A stretch of DNA of 64,000 bases from JAOUEA01 sp963762075 (GCA_963762075.1 CAVXJC010000008.1:124001-188000); one strand, 5' to 3'; positions 17,226 to 27,008 are shown, numbered from the stretch's first letter. Notes: a model not told the origin generated them from the letters alone. Numbers and translations: made by a program.

Positions 17226-18479
17226 TCAGGAGTGACCAGGCGGGTTCGAGCGGTCGTCGAGTCCAGAACTGGGTGCGGAGAAGCTCGTCACGGGTCCGCC
17301 GAGCTCCATCAGCCGCCGCTCGACCAGGCGCCGCTCCGCGTCATCGTGAACCAGCGTCAGGGCACGGTGGTAGGCCTCGCGAGCCTCTTCCGTTCGACCG
17401 AGACGGCGGAGCAGCTCGCCCCGCGTCGAGTGAAGGTAGCGGTAGTCCTCGAGAGCGAGCCGGTCGACGATCTCGAGCCCCGCCTCGGGACCATGCGCTT
17501 CGGCCACCGCAACCGCCCTGCTCAGCTCGACGATCGGCGAGGCGGTGAGCCGGGAAAGCTCGCCGTACAGGCCGGCGATCTGCGGCCAGTCGCGCGGCTC
17601 GTCGGCATGCAGTGACGCGATCGCCGCCTGCACCACGTAGGGACCGTGGCCGTGCAGGGCGAGTGCTCGGTCGAGTACCGCCCGCCCGTCGGCGATCTGC
17701 TCCCGATCCCAGTGCGATCGATCCTGGTCGGCAAGCAGCACCAGTTCGCCGCTCCGGAACCGAGACCCACGGCGGGCATCGAGCAGCAGCATCATCGCAA
17801 GGAGACCGTGCACCTCCGACTGATCGGGCATCAGCTCGGCGAGGGCCCCGCCGAGCAGGAGTGCCTCGGCCGCCAGCTGACCCCGGGTGGGTGGAGCCGA
17901 GTACCCCTCGTTGAAGATCAGGTAGACGACGGCCAGCACTGCGTCGAGCCGATCGGGCAACAGGTGGTCGGGAGGCACGCGGAACGGGATGCCGGCGGCC
18001 TTGATCTTGCGTTTCGCCCGCACCAGCCGTTGTGCCATCGTCGGCTCGGGAACCAGGAACGCACGTGCGATCTCGCCCGTGGTGAGGCCGCCGAGCGTTC
18101 GTAGCGTGAGCGCGACCTGCGCCTCGACGGCGAGCGCCGGGTGGCAACAGGTGAAGACGAGCTCGAGGCGTTCATCAGGGAAGTGCGTCGAGCTCATCGC
18201 GTCCTCCGCAGCCTCGGGCACCCGGAGCAGGTGGTGCTTCGCCGCCAGGGTGCGATCGCGACGGATGCGATCGATCGCTCGGTTGCGTGCCGTGGTCACC
18301 AACCAGGTGCCTGGATGGTCGGGGACTCCGTCGCGCGGCCAGCGCTCGGCCGCGATCGTGAAGGCTTCCTGTGTGGCTTCCTCCGCGAGGTCGAAGTCAC
18401 CCAGAGAGCCGATCAGGACCGCGAGCACACGTGCCCATCGCTCGCGGAAGACCTGCTCGAGCTCGAGCGTCGCTACCAC
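17226..18479 (-). CDS. ECF sigma factor with C-terminal extension (ECF42 type)
   Basis: A 417-residue sigma-70 family protein. Region 2 (about 10-75) has GDFDLAEEATQEAFTIAAERWP and TWLVTTARNRAIDRIRRDR. Region 4 (about 115-165) has ALTLRTLGGLTTGEIARAFLVPEPTMAQRLVRAKRKI. A 240-residue helical C-terminal domain (NEGYSAPPTRGQLAAEALLLGGALAELM onward) ends in TPR-like repeats. This layout is the ECF42 group, which is encoded beside a DGPF protein rather than an anti-sigma factor. It overlaps the DGPF gene by 7 bp here. Confidence 0.92.
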   Translation of the reverse strand: MVATLELEQVFRERWARVLAVLIGSLGDFDLAEEATQEAFTIAAERWPRDGVPDHPGTWLVTTARNRAIDRIRRDRTLAAKHHLLRVPEAAEDAMSSTHFPDERLELVFTCCHPALAVEAQVALTLRTLGGLTTGEIARAFLVPEPTMAQRLVRAKRKIKAAGIPFRVPPDHLLPDRLDAVLAVVYLIFNEGYSAPPTRGQLAAEALLLGGALAELMPDQSEVHGLLAMMLLLDARRGSRFRSGELVLLADQDRSHWDREQIADGRAVLDRALALHGHGPYVVQAAIASLHADEPRDWPQIAGLYGELSRLTASPIVELSRAVAVAEAHGPEAGLEIVDRLALEDYRYLHSTRGELLRRLGRTEEAREAYHRALTLVHDDAERRLVERRLMELGGPVTSFSAPSSGLDDRSNPPGHS

Positions 18480-18832
18480 TCCACGATCGGACGCACCTCG
18501 ACCGCCCCGCCCATTCGGGCCGCCGGGACACGCGCCGCGAGCTCGATGGCGTCATCGAGGTCGCCTGCCTCGAACAGGAAGTAGCCGCCTATCGACTCCT
18601 TGATCTCGACGAACGGCCCGTCCGTGGTCAGCGCCTTGCCGTCCTGCACCCGCACGGTCGTCGCCGTCTCGGGGGCGTCCAGTTGCAGGCCCGGGGTGAC
18701 GCCGGGCGTCTCGTTGATCGCTTGGTAGTCCGCGAACACCGCCTTCTGCTCGTCCTCCGGCAGGCTCGCCCACTCCTCGGGCGACCGCGGCGTCGGGGCG
18801 TCTCCCTGATGGATCAGCAGCATGTACTTCAT
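18473..18832 (-). CDS. YCII-related DGPF-domain protein
   Basis: A 119-residue ferredoxin-fold protein. It starts MKYMLLIHQGD and has the name-giving DGPFVEIKESIGGYFLFEAGDLDDAIELAARVP. DGPF proteins are constant partners of ECF42 sigma factors, and the direct overlap with the sigma-factor gene supports that pairing. Their biochemical role is unproven. ATG 18832 follows GGGAAGCG. Confidence 0.93.
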   Translation of the reverse strand: MKYMLLIHQGDAPTPRSPEEWASLPEDEQKAVFADYQAINETPGVTPGLQLDAPETATTVRVQDGKALTTDGPFVEIKESIGGYFLFEAGDLDDAIELAARVPAARMGGAVEVRPIVEW

Positions 18833-18946
18833 CGCTTCCCCTTTCGGATCTCGGCGGTCCCCCTTGCGGGGACGGTCACCCATTGAGACGAACGGGAACG
18901 ACGAAATCGACAGCCCGGAGCAAGAAGATCGCTTTCGACGAGGACG

Positions 18947-19768
18947 CTACGACAGAGCCTCCTCGAGGGCGCGACGCACGAGCACCTTGGAGAGTTCCTT
19001 GCGGTACTCGGCGCTCCCGAACGCGTCGGAGGGCGGGGTTGTGCCCTCATCGGCACGGGCCGCCGCCGCCGCCGGATCTGCCCCGCCGGCGAGCGCCTCC
19101 TCGACGCCCGAGGCGCGCAGCGGCGTCTCGCCCATGTTCGTCAGCGCCACCGCAGCGGAACCGTTCTGCTGCACGGCCGCTACTCCCACCATCGCCCAGT
19201 CGATCGCGCGACGGTTGAACTTCAGGTAGCTCCAGCCGCCGCTCGTCTTGGGCACACGAACCTCCGTGAGCACCTCGTTCTCGGCGAGGTCGGCCTGGAA
19301 CAACCCTTTGAAGAAGTCGCCCGCCGCCACCGTTCGTGATGCGCCACCCGCCCCGTTGATCACGAGCTCGGCTCCCAAGGCAAGCATCACGGTACCCATG
19401 TCTCCGGCCGGGTCGGCGTGCGCGATCGATCCGCCGATCGTGCCCATGTGACGAACCTGCGGATCGCCGATACGGCCGGCCGCGTCGGCCACGATCGGCA
19501 CCGACTGCTGCAGGACCTCGCTGTTCGCCACATCATGATGGCGAGCGAGCGCTCCGATCGCGATCACGTCGCCATCGTCGCGGATATGCGACAGGTCGGC
19601 GATGCGTGAGATGTCGACCAGCATTGACGGCTGGGCGAGCCGAGTCTTCATCAGCGGAAGCAGCGAGTGTCCGCCCGCCAGGATCTTGGCATCGTCCGAG
19701 CCGCTCAGCAGCTCGATCGCGTGCTCGATCGACTCGGCTCGTGCGTACTCGAACGAAGCCGGGATCAT
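18947..19768 (-). CDS. coxM: CO/xanthine dehydrogenase-family FAD-binding subunit (CoxM)
   Basis: A 273-residue medium subunit. FAD-binding motifs are KILAGGHSLLPLMK near residue 30 and MGTIGGSIAHADPAGD near 108, followed by the CO_deh_flav_C domain. It moves electrons from the 2Fe-2S clusters of CoxS to FAD. ATG 19768 overlaps the coxL stop (ATGA). It is the last gene of the coxS-coxL-coxM operon. Confidence 0.93.
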   Translation of the reverse strand: MIPASFEYARAESIEHAIELLSGSDDAKILAGGHSLLPLMKTRLAQPSMLVDISRIADLSHIRDDGDVIAIGALARHHDVANSEVLQQSVPIVADAAGRIGDPQVRHMGTIGGSIAHADPAGDMGTVMLALGAELVINGAGGASRTVAAGDFFKGLFQADLAENEVLTEVRVPKTSGGWSYLKFNRRAIDWAMVGVAAVQQNGSAAVALTNMGETPLRASGVEEALAGGADPAAAAARADEGTTPPSDAFGSAEYRKELSKVLVRRALEEALS

Positions 19769-22194
19769 GATGCCTCCCCCTTCTCGAGACGTGCGGCCGA
19801 GCCGAGGCCTCCACCTGCGCCCGGGAGGTCGCCTTCGGGTCGCCCCTCCACACGCCCGTCGCGGATGGCCCGCCACACGCGCTCGGGCGTGGCGGGCTTG
19901 CCGACGTCTTCGACGCCCAGGTGGCTCACCGCGTCGACGACCGCGTTGATCACCGCCGGCGGCGAGGCGATCGTGCCGGCTTCCCCGATGCCTTTCACCC
20001 CGAGTGGGTTCGTCGTGCTCGGGGTCTGCTGGCTGTTGTCGGTGATCATGGTCGGGATCTCCATCGCGGTCGGGATGCCGTAGCTCGCCATCGACGATGT
20101 GACGAGGTTGCCGGTCTGGTCGTAGACCGCTTCCTCGTGCAGCGCCTCGGCGACGCCCTGCGCCACGCCGCCGTGCACCTGGCCTTCGACGATCATCGGG
20201 TTGATCACCGTGCCGCAGTCGTCGACCGCTACGTACTTCACGATGTCGGTCGCTCCGGTCTCGGTGTCGACCTCGACCACGCAGATGTGTGCGCCTGCCG
20301 GCCACGTGAAGTTGGGCGGGTCGTAGATCGCGGTGGCGCCGAGATGCGGTTCGGTGCCTGCGGGAAGGTCGTGCGCGTGCCACGCGCTGACCGCGAGGTC
20401 GGGGATGGTGCGCGCCTTGTCGGGCGCACCGTGCACCCGGTACGAGCCGTCTGCCCACTCGAGGTCGTCCTCGCTCACCTCGAGCTCGTGCGCAGCGATC
20501 GTGCGAGCCTTCTCCTTGATCTTCTCCATCGCGAAGTGCAAGGCAACGCCACCGACGCTCAGCGAACGCGAGCCGTACGTGTCCATGCCAAGGGGTGTGA
20601 TCATCGTGTCGCCGTGGAGCACCTCGATGGCGTCGACGTCGACCCCGAGCCCGTCTGCCACGATCTGTGACCAGCTCGTCTCGTGTCCCTGTCCGTGCGG
20701 TGAGGTGCCGGTCTTGACGATCACCTGGCCGCTCGGCAGGCACTCGATCGTGGCGCCGTCCCAGCCTCCGGCCGCGTATCGCAACGCTCCGAGGATGTTC
20801 GACGGCGCCAGCCCGCACATCTCGATGTAGGTGCTGAGGCCGATGCCGAGCTGCTTCGCGTCGCCTCGGTCGCGACGGGCCTGCTGTTCCTTTCGGAGCT
20901 GGTCGTAGTCGACGAGCTCGAGGGCCTTGTCGAGCAAAGGCTCGTAGTTGCCGCTGTCGACGTTCAGACCACAGATCGACGTCGTGGCCTCGTCGAACGG
21001 TTCGTGGAAGTTCATGCGACGCACGTCTGCCGGATCCTTGCCGATACGCCGCGCATAGGAGTCGACGAGCCGCTCGAGCACGAAGGTCGCTTCGGGCCTG
21101 CCCGCACCCCGGTACGCATCGGTGGGGGTCGCGTTCGTGACGATCCCCCTGAACTCGTACCAATAGGCTTCCGGCTTGTACGGACCCATGTACACCCATC
21201 CGCCGAGCTCAGGGATGCCGGGCGTGAGCAGCTGGAAGTATGCCCCCATGTCGGCGAGCTCCACGAACTTCAGGCCGAGGATCTTGCCGTCGTCGGTGCC
21301 GGCAAGCGTGCAGTCGTGCGCGACTCCTCGGCCGTGGATCGTGGCGACGTAGTTCTCCTGGCGGCCCTCGATCCACTTGACGGGGCGGCCGGTCCGCTTC
21401 GCGAGCGCGAGTGCCAGGGCCTCTTCGGCGTAGACGTTGAGTTTCGAGCCGAACCCGCCGCCCACGTCGGGGGCGATGACCCGGAACTTCGACTCGGAGA
21501 TGCCGACGACCCCGCAGAGGGTGACCTTCACGATGTGCGGGATCTGCGTGGCGCTCACGAGGGTCCATTCGTCCATCGCCGACACGCCGTAGGCCAAGCA
21601 GCCGCGAGGCTCGATCGCGTTCGGGATCAGGCGAGGCTGCTCGTAGGTCTCCTCGACGATCACCGAAGCGGAGTCGAAGACCGACTGATCGCCGCCGCCG
21701 CCGTGGGACCAATGCACGACGACGTTCGTGCCGAGGTCGTCGTGGATCACGGTTTCGTCCTTCATCGCTTCGCGCATGTCGGTGACGGCGGCGAGCTCGG
21801 TAGCGCTCACCGTGACCGCCTCGGCGGCGTCCTCGGCCTGCTGGCGCGTCTCCGCGAGCACGACCGCGACGCCATCGCCGGCGAAGCGGATCTTGTCGGT
21901 CGCCAGAGGGAAGTGCACGGGCACCTTGATGTCCTCGGTGATCGGCCACACGAACGGCAGTGCGCCGAGGCCCAGATCGGCGCCTGTGTAGACGCCGATC
22001 ACGCCGGGCATCGCCGCTGCGGCCGAGGTGTCGATCGAGTCGATCGAGGCATGCACGTACGGGGGGCGCACGACGGACATGAACGCCATGCCCGGCATGG
22101 TGAAGTTGTCGATGTAGCGAGCTTGCCCAGTCAGCAGGTCGCCGTCTTCCTTACGAAGGACCGCGCGGCCGACGAAGTTCTCGGTAGCAACCAT
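19765..22194 (-). CDS. coxL: Form II CoxL-type molybdenum hydroxylase large subunit
   Basis: An 809-residue molybdopterin-binding subunit of the xanthine oxidase family. The active-site motif at residues 360-366 is AYRGAGR, the signature of form II (BMS) proteins. True aerobic CO dehydrogenases (form I) have AYXCSFR and the Cys that binds copper; that Cys is absent here. Other motifs are APDVGGGFGSK near 241 and GVKGIGEAGTIA near the C-terminus, with the catalytic Glu. The enzyme probably oxidises an aldehyde, N-heterocycle or other substrate rather than CO; the real substrate is open. Confidence 0.92.
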   Translation of the reverse strand: MVATENFVGRAVLRKEDGDLLTGQARYIDNFTMPGMAFMSVVRPPYVHASIDSIDTSAAAAMPGVIGVYTGADLGLGALPFVWPITEDIKVPVHFPLATDKIRFAGDGVAVVLAETRQQAEDAAEAVTVSATELAAVTDMREAMKDETVIHDDLGTNVVVHWSHGGGGDQSVFDSASVIVEETYEQPRLIPNAIEPRGCLAYGVSAMDEWTLVSATQIPHIVKVTLCGVVGISESKFRVIAPDVGGGFGSKLNVYAEEALALALAKRTGRPVKWIEGRQENYVATIHGRGVAHDCTLAGTDDGKILGLKFVELADMGAYFQLLTPGIPELGGWVYMGPYKPEAYWYEFRGIVTNATPTDAYRGAGRPEATFVLERLVDSYARRIGKDPADVRRMNFHEPFDEATTSICGLNVDSGNYEPLLDKALELVDYDQLRKEQQARRDRGDAKQLGIGLSTYIEMCGLAPSNILGALRYAAGGWDGATIECLPSGQVIVKTGTSPHGQGHETSWSQIVADGLGVDVDAIEVLHGDTMITPLGMDTYGSRSLSVGGVALHFAMEKIKEKARTIAAHELEVSEDDLEWADGSYRVHGAPDKARTIPDLAVSAWHAHDLPAGTEPHLGATAIYDPPNFTWPAGAHICVVEVDTETGATDIVKYVAVDDCGTVINPMIVEGQVHGGVAQGVAEALHEEAVYDQTGNLVTSSMASYGIPTAMEIPTMITDNSQQTPSTTNPLGVKGIGEAGTIASPPAVINAVVDAVSHLGVEDVGKPATPERVWRAIRDGRVEGRPEGDLPGAGGGLGSAARLEKGEAS

Positions 22195-22203
22195 GCCGTC
22201 CTC

Positions 22204-22680
22204 CTAGACGTTCGCGCCGCTCATCGAGCCCGCGGCGTCGAGGATCGACTTGACGATGTTCTGGTAGCCCGTGCACCGGCAGAGGTTGCCCTCGATCGAC
22301 TCGCGGACCTCCTCCTCGGTCGGCGACGGGTTCTCCTTCAGGTAACTGGCCGCCGCCATCACCATGCCAGGCGTGCAATAGCCACACTGCAGACCGTGGT
22401 TGCGATGGAAGGCATCCTGGATCGGGTGCAGGGTATCGCCGTCGGCCATCGCCTCGATCGTGGTGATCTCGCGGCCGTCCGCCTGCGCCGTGAGCAAGGT
22501 GCACGACTTCACCGATTCGCCGTCGACGAGCACGGTGCACGAACCACAGGTCGAGGTGTCGCACCCCACGCTGGTCCCGGTGAGCCCGAGGTGTTCCCTC
22601 AGGAAGTAGACGAGGAGCGTGCGTGGCTCGACATCGGCCTCGCGCGACTGCCCGTTCACGGTCACGGTCACGTTCGTCAC
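22204..22680 (-). CDS. coxS: CO/xanthine dehydrogenase-family 2Fe-2S subunit (CoxS)
   Basis: A 158-residue small subunit with two 2Fe-2S clusters. The plant-ferredoxin-like cluster is CDTSTCGSCTV plus a later Cys (SCTLL); the second is CGYCTPG with NLCRCTGYQNI. It relays electrons from the Mo site to CoxM. GTG 22680 is chosen because a GGAAGGGGG ribosome site lies about 8 bases upstream and the protein then begins at the conserved MTNVTVTVNG. It is the first gene of the operon, about 110 bp downstream of the oxidoreductase gene. Confidence 0.93.
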   Translation of the reverse strand: MTNVTVTVNGQSREADVEPRTLLVYFLREHLGLTGTSVGCDTSTCGSCTVLVDGESVKSCTLLTAQADGREITTIEAMADGDTLHPIQDAFHRNHGLQCGYCTPGMVMAAASYLKENPSPTEEEVRESIEGNLCRCTGYQNIVKSILDAAGSMSGANV

Positions 22681-22790
22681 GGACGGATCCCCCTTCCGGC
22701 GGCGATGCCTGCGTTCGGAGCTCGACCCTGGCCGGAGTGTATGGGAACTGTGGAAAACGCGCGAACCGAGAGAGGGGTCCGGGAGGCGGC

Positions 22791-23720
22791 TCAGGATGCC
22801 GAATCGACCGCGGCCGCCACCACCTGCATCACGATCCGGCCGTGCTCTCCGCTGGGTTGTGGTTGCCGCCCCGCCTCGATCGCATCGAGGAACTCCGCCA
22901 TCTGCGCTGTGTACATGGGTTGCGCGCAGTGCTCGTAGTTCTCGCTCGGTTCTTCCCTCGGAAAGATCCGCGCGTATCCTGCGGTGCCGTACACCTCGGT
23001 GTCGGCCTCCATGCCCTCCTTGTGGGGATGCCACCATCCGCTCTCGACGATCGAGCTCGTGCCTTGAGCCCACGAGATCAAGAGGATGGCCTCATCGTCG
23101 ACGGCGTAGTCGCCGTACCGCGTGCTGATCGTTGCGCACACGCTCGTGAGATCCGGATCTCCGAGCAGGAACCGCGCTGTGTCGATCGCATGCACGCCCA
23201 TGTCGACCAACGCCCCCCCGCCCGAGAGCACCGGGTCGGTGAACCAACCGCTCGGGCCCCAGTTCGCGTGGACGCCGTACCCTCTCGTCTTCACGACCTG
23301 ACCGAGATCGCCCGCCCGGATCCGACCGCGGAGCGCGATCACCTCCTCTCGGAACCGCCAGCAGTGGGCCACCATCAGCGACGCGCCGGAGGTGCGCGCA
23401 GCATCGATCATCGCGTCGCATTCGGCGACGGACACCGCCATCGGCTTCTCCACGAGCACGTGCTTCCCGGCCTCGAGCAAGGCGATCGACTGCGGAGCAT
23501 GCAGAGCGTTCGGGGTCGCGACGACGGCTGCGTCGATTGCCTCGTCGCGTGCGAGCGAGCGCCAGTCGGTGGTGACGCGGGCGATACCGTGCCGCTCGGC
23601 GAACACGGCCGCGCTCTCCTCGCGGTGGTTGGCGACTGCCACCAACTCGTGGCCCCTCGCGAGCACGCCGCGGGCGTGGAAGTCCGCCACCCAACCGCAT
23701 CCGAACAGGGCCACTCTCAT
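22791..23720 (-). CDS. Gfo/Idh/MocA-family NAD(P)-dependent sugar oxidoreductase
   Basis: A 309-residue oxidoreductase. The N-terminal Rossmann fold starts VALFGCGWVADFHARG. EKPMAVSVAECD near residue 92 is the family's EKP motif, with catalytic Lys. GGGALVDMGVHAIDTARFLLG near 165 carries the conserved Asp/His. Members oxidise or reduce a sugar hydroxyl, often at C1 or C3. It is 26 bp after the MalG-type permease, so it belongs to the sugar-import operon and probably acts on the imported sugar. Confidence 0.9.
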   Translation of the reverse strand: MRVALFGCGWVADFHARGVLARGHELVAVANHREESAAVFAERHGIARVTTDWRSLARDEAIDAAVVATPNALHAPQSIALLEAGKHVLVEKPMAVSVAECDAMIDAARTSGASLMVAHCWRFREEVIALRGRIRAGDLGQVVKTRGYGVHANWGPSGWFTDPVLSGGGALVDMGVHAIDTARFLLGDPDLTSVCATISTRYGDYAVDDEAILLISWAQGTSSIVESGWWHPHKEGMEADTEVYGTAGYARIFPREEPSENYEHCAQPMYTAQMAEFLDAIEAGRQPQPSGEHGRIVMQVVAAAVDSAS

Positions 23721-23746
23721 CGACGTCTCCGATCGGCGCTCGACAC

Positions 23747-24652
23747 CTAGCCCTTGACGCCGGTGAGGGTGACGCCCTCGATGAACACCCGTTGCGCGAG
23801 GAAGAACAGCACGATCACGGGCAGCATGAACAGCACCGACGCGGCCAGCATGAGGTTGTACTCGACCTGATGGAGCCCTCGGAACTCGTTCAACCCGATC
23901 GCGAGCGTCCACAGGTTCGGGTTGTCGCTCAAGAACAGCAGCGGTGCGAAGAAGTCGTTCCACGAGTACAGGAACTGGAACAACGCCACCGCAGCGATCG
24001 CTGGCTTGGCGAGCGGCACGATCACGCGCGTCATGATCTGCCACTCACTTCCCCCGTCGACCCTCGCGGCGTCTGAAAGCTCATCGGGGATCGTCATGAA
24101 GAACTGCCGAAGCAGGAAGATCGAGAACGCATCGCCGAAGAACAGCGGCACGATCAACGGCTTGAACGAAGGGATCCACCCGTACCGTGCGAAGACGACG
24201 TACAGGGGCACGATCGTGACCTGGTAGGGCAACATGATCGTCGCGAGGATCACGACGAAGGCTGCATGCCGGCCACGCCATCGCATGCGTGCCAGCGCGT
24301 AGGCGACCGGAATGCTCGAGACCAACACACCGACTGTCGACAGCACAGCGATCGTCATCGTGTTGAACGCATAGCGGAACACGGGCAACCGTTCGAACAC
24401 CTCGGTGTAGTTGGTCCATCGGAACGGCCTCGGCCAGAGCTCCGTGGTCAGCGCTTGGTCGGTGGTCATGAGCGAGGTCAACACCACGAAGAGGAACGGC
24501 AAGGTGAACATGGCCGAGACCACGATCAGCATGGTGTGATTGGCGACCGCCATGAGGAAGCGGCGCCGACGAACCTCGAGCGGCGCCGGCCTCGGTGCGA
24601 GCGAGGCAACGACATTCGCGGAACGTGCGATCGTGGTTGTTCGGGCAGTTAT
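23747..24652 (-). CDS. Carbohydrate ABC transporter permease, MalG type
   Basis: A CUT1-family inner-membrane permease with six hydrophobic segments. The EAA loop reads ELSDAARVDGGSEWQIMTRVIVPLAKPAI. The first standard start is ATG 24553, which leaves the protein without the Arg-rich cytoplasmic leader (EVRRRRFL) that lies just upstream in frame. An ATA codon at 24652 overlaps the upstream permease stop (ATAA) and has GGAGGTGG 6 bases before it. Starting there gives 301 residues, the usual length. I therefore list 24652 as a candidate non-standard start; 24553 is the conservative choice (268 residues). Confidence 0.88.
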   Translation of the reverse strand: MTARTTTIARSANVVASLAPRPAPLEVRRRRFLMAVANHTMLIVVSAMFTLPFLFVVLTSLMTTDQALTTELWPRPFRWTNYTEVFERLPVFRYAFNTMTIAVLSTVGVLVSSIPVAYALARMRWRGRHAAFVVILATIMLPYQVTIVPLYVVFARYGWIPSFKPLIVPLFFGDAFSIFLLRQFFMTIPDELSDAARVDGGSEWQIMTRVIVPLAKPAIAAVALFQFLYSWNDFFAPLLFLSDNPNLWTLAIGLNEFRGLHQVEYNLMLAASVLFMLPVIVLFFLAQRVFIEGVTLTGVKG

Positions 24653-25638
24653 CGAAGCCCACCTCCATAGTGCACCCAACGCTTGGAGTTCCTCAAGATC
24701 ACCAACGTGCAGACCATCGTCACCGCGAGAAGCACCCAGGCCAGCGCCGAGGCGTACCCCATCTTGAAGTTCTGGAAGCCCATCTGATAGAGGCGCGACG
24801 TGAAGAAGAGCAGCGAGTTCTGCGGGTGGCCGATCTGGGCGGCGTCGCCACCGGTGAGCCAGAAGCTGATCACGTACGGCTGCGTGAAGTACTGGAACCC
24901 GTAGATCACACCGATCACGAGCGAGAAGAAGATGACCGGAGAGATCAATGGCAGGGTCACCGATCGGAACTGTTGCCAGCCCGTGGCTCCCTCGATCTGC
25001 GCAGCCTCGTAGAGCTGTCTCGGAACATCCAGCATGCCGGCAAGGAAGATGATCATCGCGTCGCCCACGCCCCACAGGATCAGCAACACGAGCGTTGGCT
25101 TCGACCATTGCGCGTCGTACAGCCACAGGGGCGGTTCCTTGATGCCGATCGCCCCGAGCAACTGGTTCACCGGTCCGGTCGCGGGGTTGAACAGGTAGAG
25201 GAACGCGAGCGCGGCGGCGACCGCGGGAGCCAGCGTCGGTACGAAGAACAAGGTGCGATAGACCTTGACGCCACTCTTGGGACGCACGAGGAGCGACGCC
25301 GTGACGATCGCCGCAAGGATGCGCAGGGGCACGCCGACCACGATGATCCAGGCGGTGTTCTTGATCGCCGTCCAGAACACAGGGTCCTTCGTGAACATGA
25401 ATCGATAGTTCTCGATGCCGATCCACCGCGGGGTCGACAGCAGGTCATAGCTCGTGAACGAGAAGTACAGGCTCGAGATCATCGGATACAGCGTGAACGC
25501 GAGGAAGCCGACGATCCACGGCGACAAGAACAGCAGCACCGTGAGGTGACGCTTCCTCGCCTGGCGCCGCCGAGCGGGGGACGCTCGCCGCGTCCCCCGC
25601 TCGGCCGCCGTCTGCGTCGCCGTCGCCTGAGCCGTGAT
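24649..25638 (-). CDS. Carbohydrate ABC transporter permease, MalF/UgpA type
   Basis: A CUT1-family permease starting its first membrane helix at VLLFLSPWIVGFLAFTLYPMISS. The EAA loop is LYEAAQIEGATGWQQFRSVTLPLISPV. The first standard start, GTG 25539, falls directly at helix 1 and drops the basic leader RRRQARKRHLT. In frame upstream there is no ATG, GTG or TTG before the binding-protein stop, but ATC at 25638 follows GGGAG by a few bases. From ATC the protein has 329 residues with a normal N-terminus. It is listed as a candidate non-standard start. Confidence 0.88.
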   Translation of the reverse strand: MTAQATATQTAAERGTRRASPARRRQARKRHLTVLLFLSPWIVGFLAFTLYPMISSLYFSFTSYDLLSTPRWIGIENYRFMFTKDPVFWTAIKNTAWIIVVGVPLRILAAIVTASLLVRPKSGVKVYRTLFFVPTLAPAVAAALAFLYLFNPATGPVNQLLGAIGIKEPPLWLYDAQWSKPTLVLLILWGVGDAMIIFLAGMLDVPRQLYEAAQIEGATGWQQFRSVTLPLISPVIFFSLVIGVIYGFQYFTQPYVISFWLTGGDAAQIGHPQNSLLFFTSRLYQMGFQNFKMGYASALAWVLLAVTMVCTLVILRNSKRWVHYGGGLR

Positions 25639-25646
25639 GGTGCTCC

Positions 25647-27008
25647 CTACAGCTGTGCCTGATCGAGGGCGTCCTGCGTCTGCTGCGTCGCGGCTTCGAG
25701 ACCCTTCTGCAGATCGGACGCGTCACCCGTCTGCCAGTCCGATGTGAAGTTGGCGAGGTACTGCTCGAGTTCCTCACCGATCACCGTCGTCGGTCGGTAG
25801 GCGGAGTCCGGATGATTGAAGGCATCCATGAACGTGCCGAACTGCTCCGGCAGCTCCAGATCGGGCGAGTTGATCGCCTCGACCGTCGTGGGGACGTTGT
25901 TCACGTAGTTCGCCATGTAGACGAGCGTGTCGGTGTTCGTGGCGAGGTACTTCACCAGCAGCCAGGCCTCGGCCGGGTGCTCGGCACCGTTCGGGATGCC
26001 GATGATCGTGCCCCCGGCTACGCCCGAGCCGTACCGATCGGTGAGATCGGGCGCGGTCGGCAAGGGTGCGGTGTCGTAGTTGAGATCAGGTGCGAAGTCG
26101 GTCAGGAAGGCGTTGCGCCACTCCCCATCGATCTGCATGGCCACCCGACCCTGCTGGAAGTCCTGCGGCTTGCCCCATTCGTTGCCGGCGCCGGCAACGA
26201 ACGTCCGCAGCTTCTCGGCCCCGGTCTGGAAGTCTCCGTCGCCGTAAACCTCAGCGATGAAGTCGTGTTGCCATTGAAGCATCTCCGCCCAAGCCGGGTC
26301 GGAGGCGAACGCGGGGTTGCCTTCCTCGTCGAGGTACCGCGCCCCGAACATGTGGCCGAGATTCACCAGGTTGCTGCTGCAGCAGTAGTAGTCGGTCACG
26401 GGCACGAAGCCGGCCACCTTGATCGACCCGTCGGCGTTGAACTCGGTGAGCGCCTTCGCATGCTCGGTGAGCTCGTCGGTCGTCGTCGGCGGACCCTGCA
26501 GGCCGGCCTTTTCGAACAGGTCGAGGTTGTAGTACAAGCCGGTCGTATCGGTCAGGAACGGCAGCGAGCATTGGGTGCCCTCGAAGCTCGTGTACGTGAG
26601 TGCCGCGTCAGGGAAGATGCTCCGATCGAACCCGGCCTCGCCATCGATGTACGGGTTCAGATCGACCCAGGCGCCCGAGTCGCAGAACTTCCCGACGTTG
26701 TCGACGCCGAACGACAGGAACGCGTCGGGAGGGTTGCCCGCGTTGATCGCGGCGATCTGCTTCTCCTCGGTGACGCCGCACTTCGCGTCGACCGTGATCC
26801 ATGAGTACTCGGTCTCGAAGCCATCCTTGAACGAGTTCTGCCACTCGTCGCACTCACGCTTCGAGCTCCACTCTCCTGTCAGCGTCACGGTCACCGGCTC
26901 GTTCGACGCGGCGGGGTCAACGGTCGGGGCGGGCTCCTCATCGCCACCTGCCGTGCACGCCGCGGCCACGAGCGCGAGCGCGACCGTCGCCACCACCCAA
27001 CGCTTCAT
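25647..27008 (-). CDS. Carbohydrate ABC transporter substrate-binding lipoprotein
   Basis: A 453-residue extracytoplasmic sugar-binding protein. The signal MKRWVVATVALALVAAAC ends in a lipobox with Cys18. The SBP_bac_1 fold has PFLTDTTGLYYNLDLFEKAGLQGPPTTTDELTEHAKAL and later VAMQIDGEWRN. It has several Cys, including a YYCC pair. ATG 27008 follows GGGAGG. It heads the operon SBP-MalF-MalG-oxidoreductase, downstream of the ROK gene. The ATPase that probably powers it is encoded at 36674. Confidence 0.93.
   Translation of the reverse strand: MKRWVVATVALALVAAACTAGGDEEPAPTVDPAASNEPVTVTLTGEWSSKRECDEWQNSFKDGFETEYSWITVDAKCGVTEEKQIAAINAGNPPDAFLSFGVDNVGKFCDSGAWVDLNPYIDGEAGFDRSIFPDAALTYTSFEGTQCSLPFLTDTTGLYYNLDLFEKAGLQGPPTTTDELTEHAKALTEFNADGSIKVAGFVPVTDYYCCSSNLVNLGHMFGARYLDEEGNPAFASDPAWAEMLQWQHDFIAEVYGDGDFQTGAEKLRTFVAGAGNEWGKPQDFQQGRVAMQIDGEWRNAFLTDFAPDLNYDTAPLPTAPDLTDRYGSGVAGGTIIGIPNGAEHPAEAWLLVKYLATNTDTLVYMANYVNNVPTTVEAINSPDLELPEQFGTFMDAFNHPDSAYRPTTVIGEELEQYLANFTSDWQTGDASDLQKGLEAATQQTQDALDQAQL

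Noticed and set aside
15275..17548. Plus-strand open frame of 757 codons
   Set aside because: It lies antisense to coxD, coxE and mscS, all with clear conserved motifs. Its Arg/Asp/His-rich low-complexity translation is typical of a high-GC shadow frame.
19765..22194. Calling the CoxL protein an aerobic CO dehydrogenase
   Set aside because: The active-site loop is AYRGAGR (form II), without the Cys that binds copper in form I enzymes.
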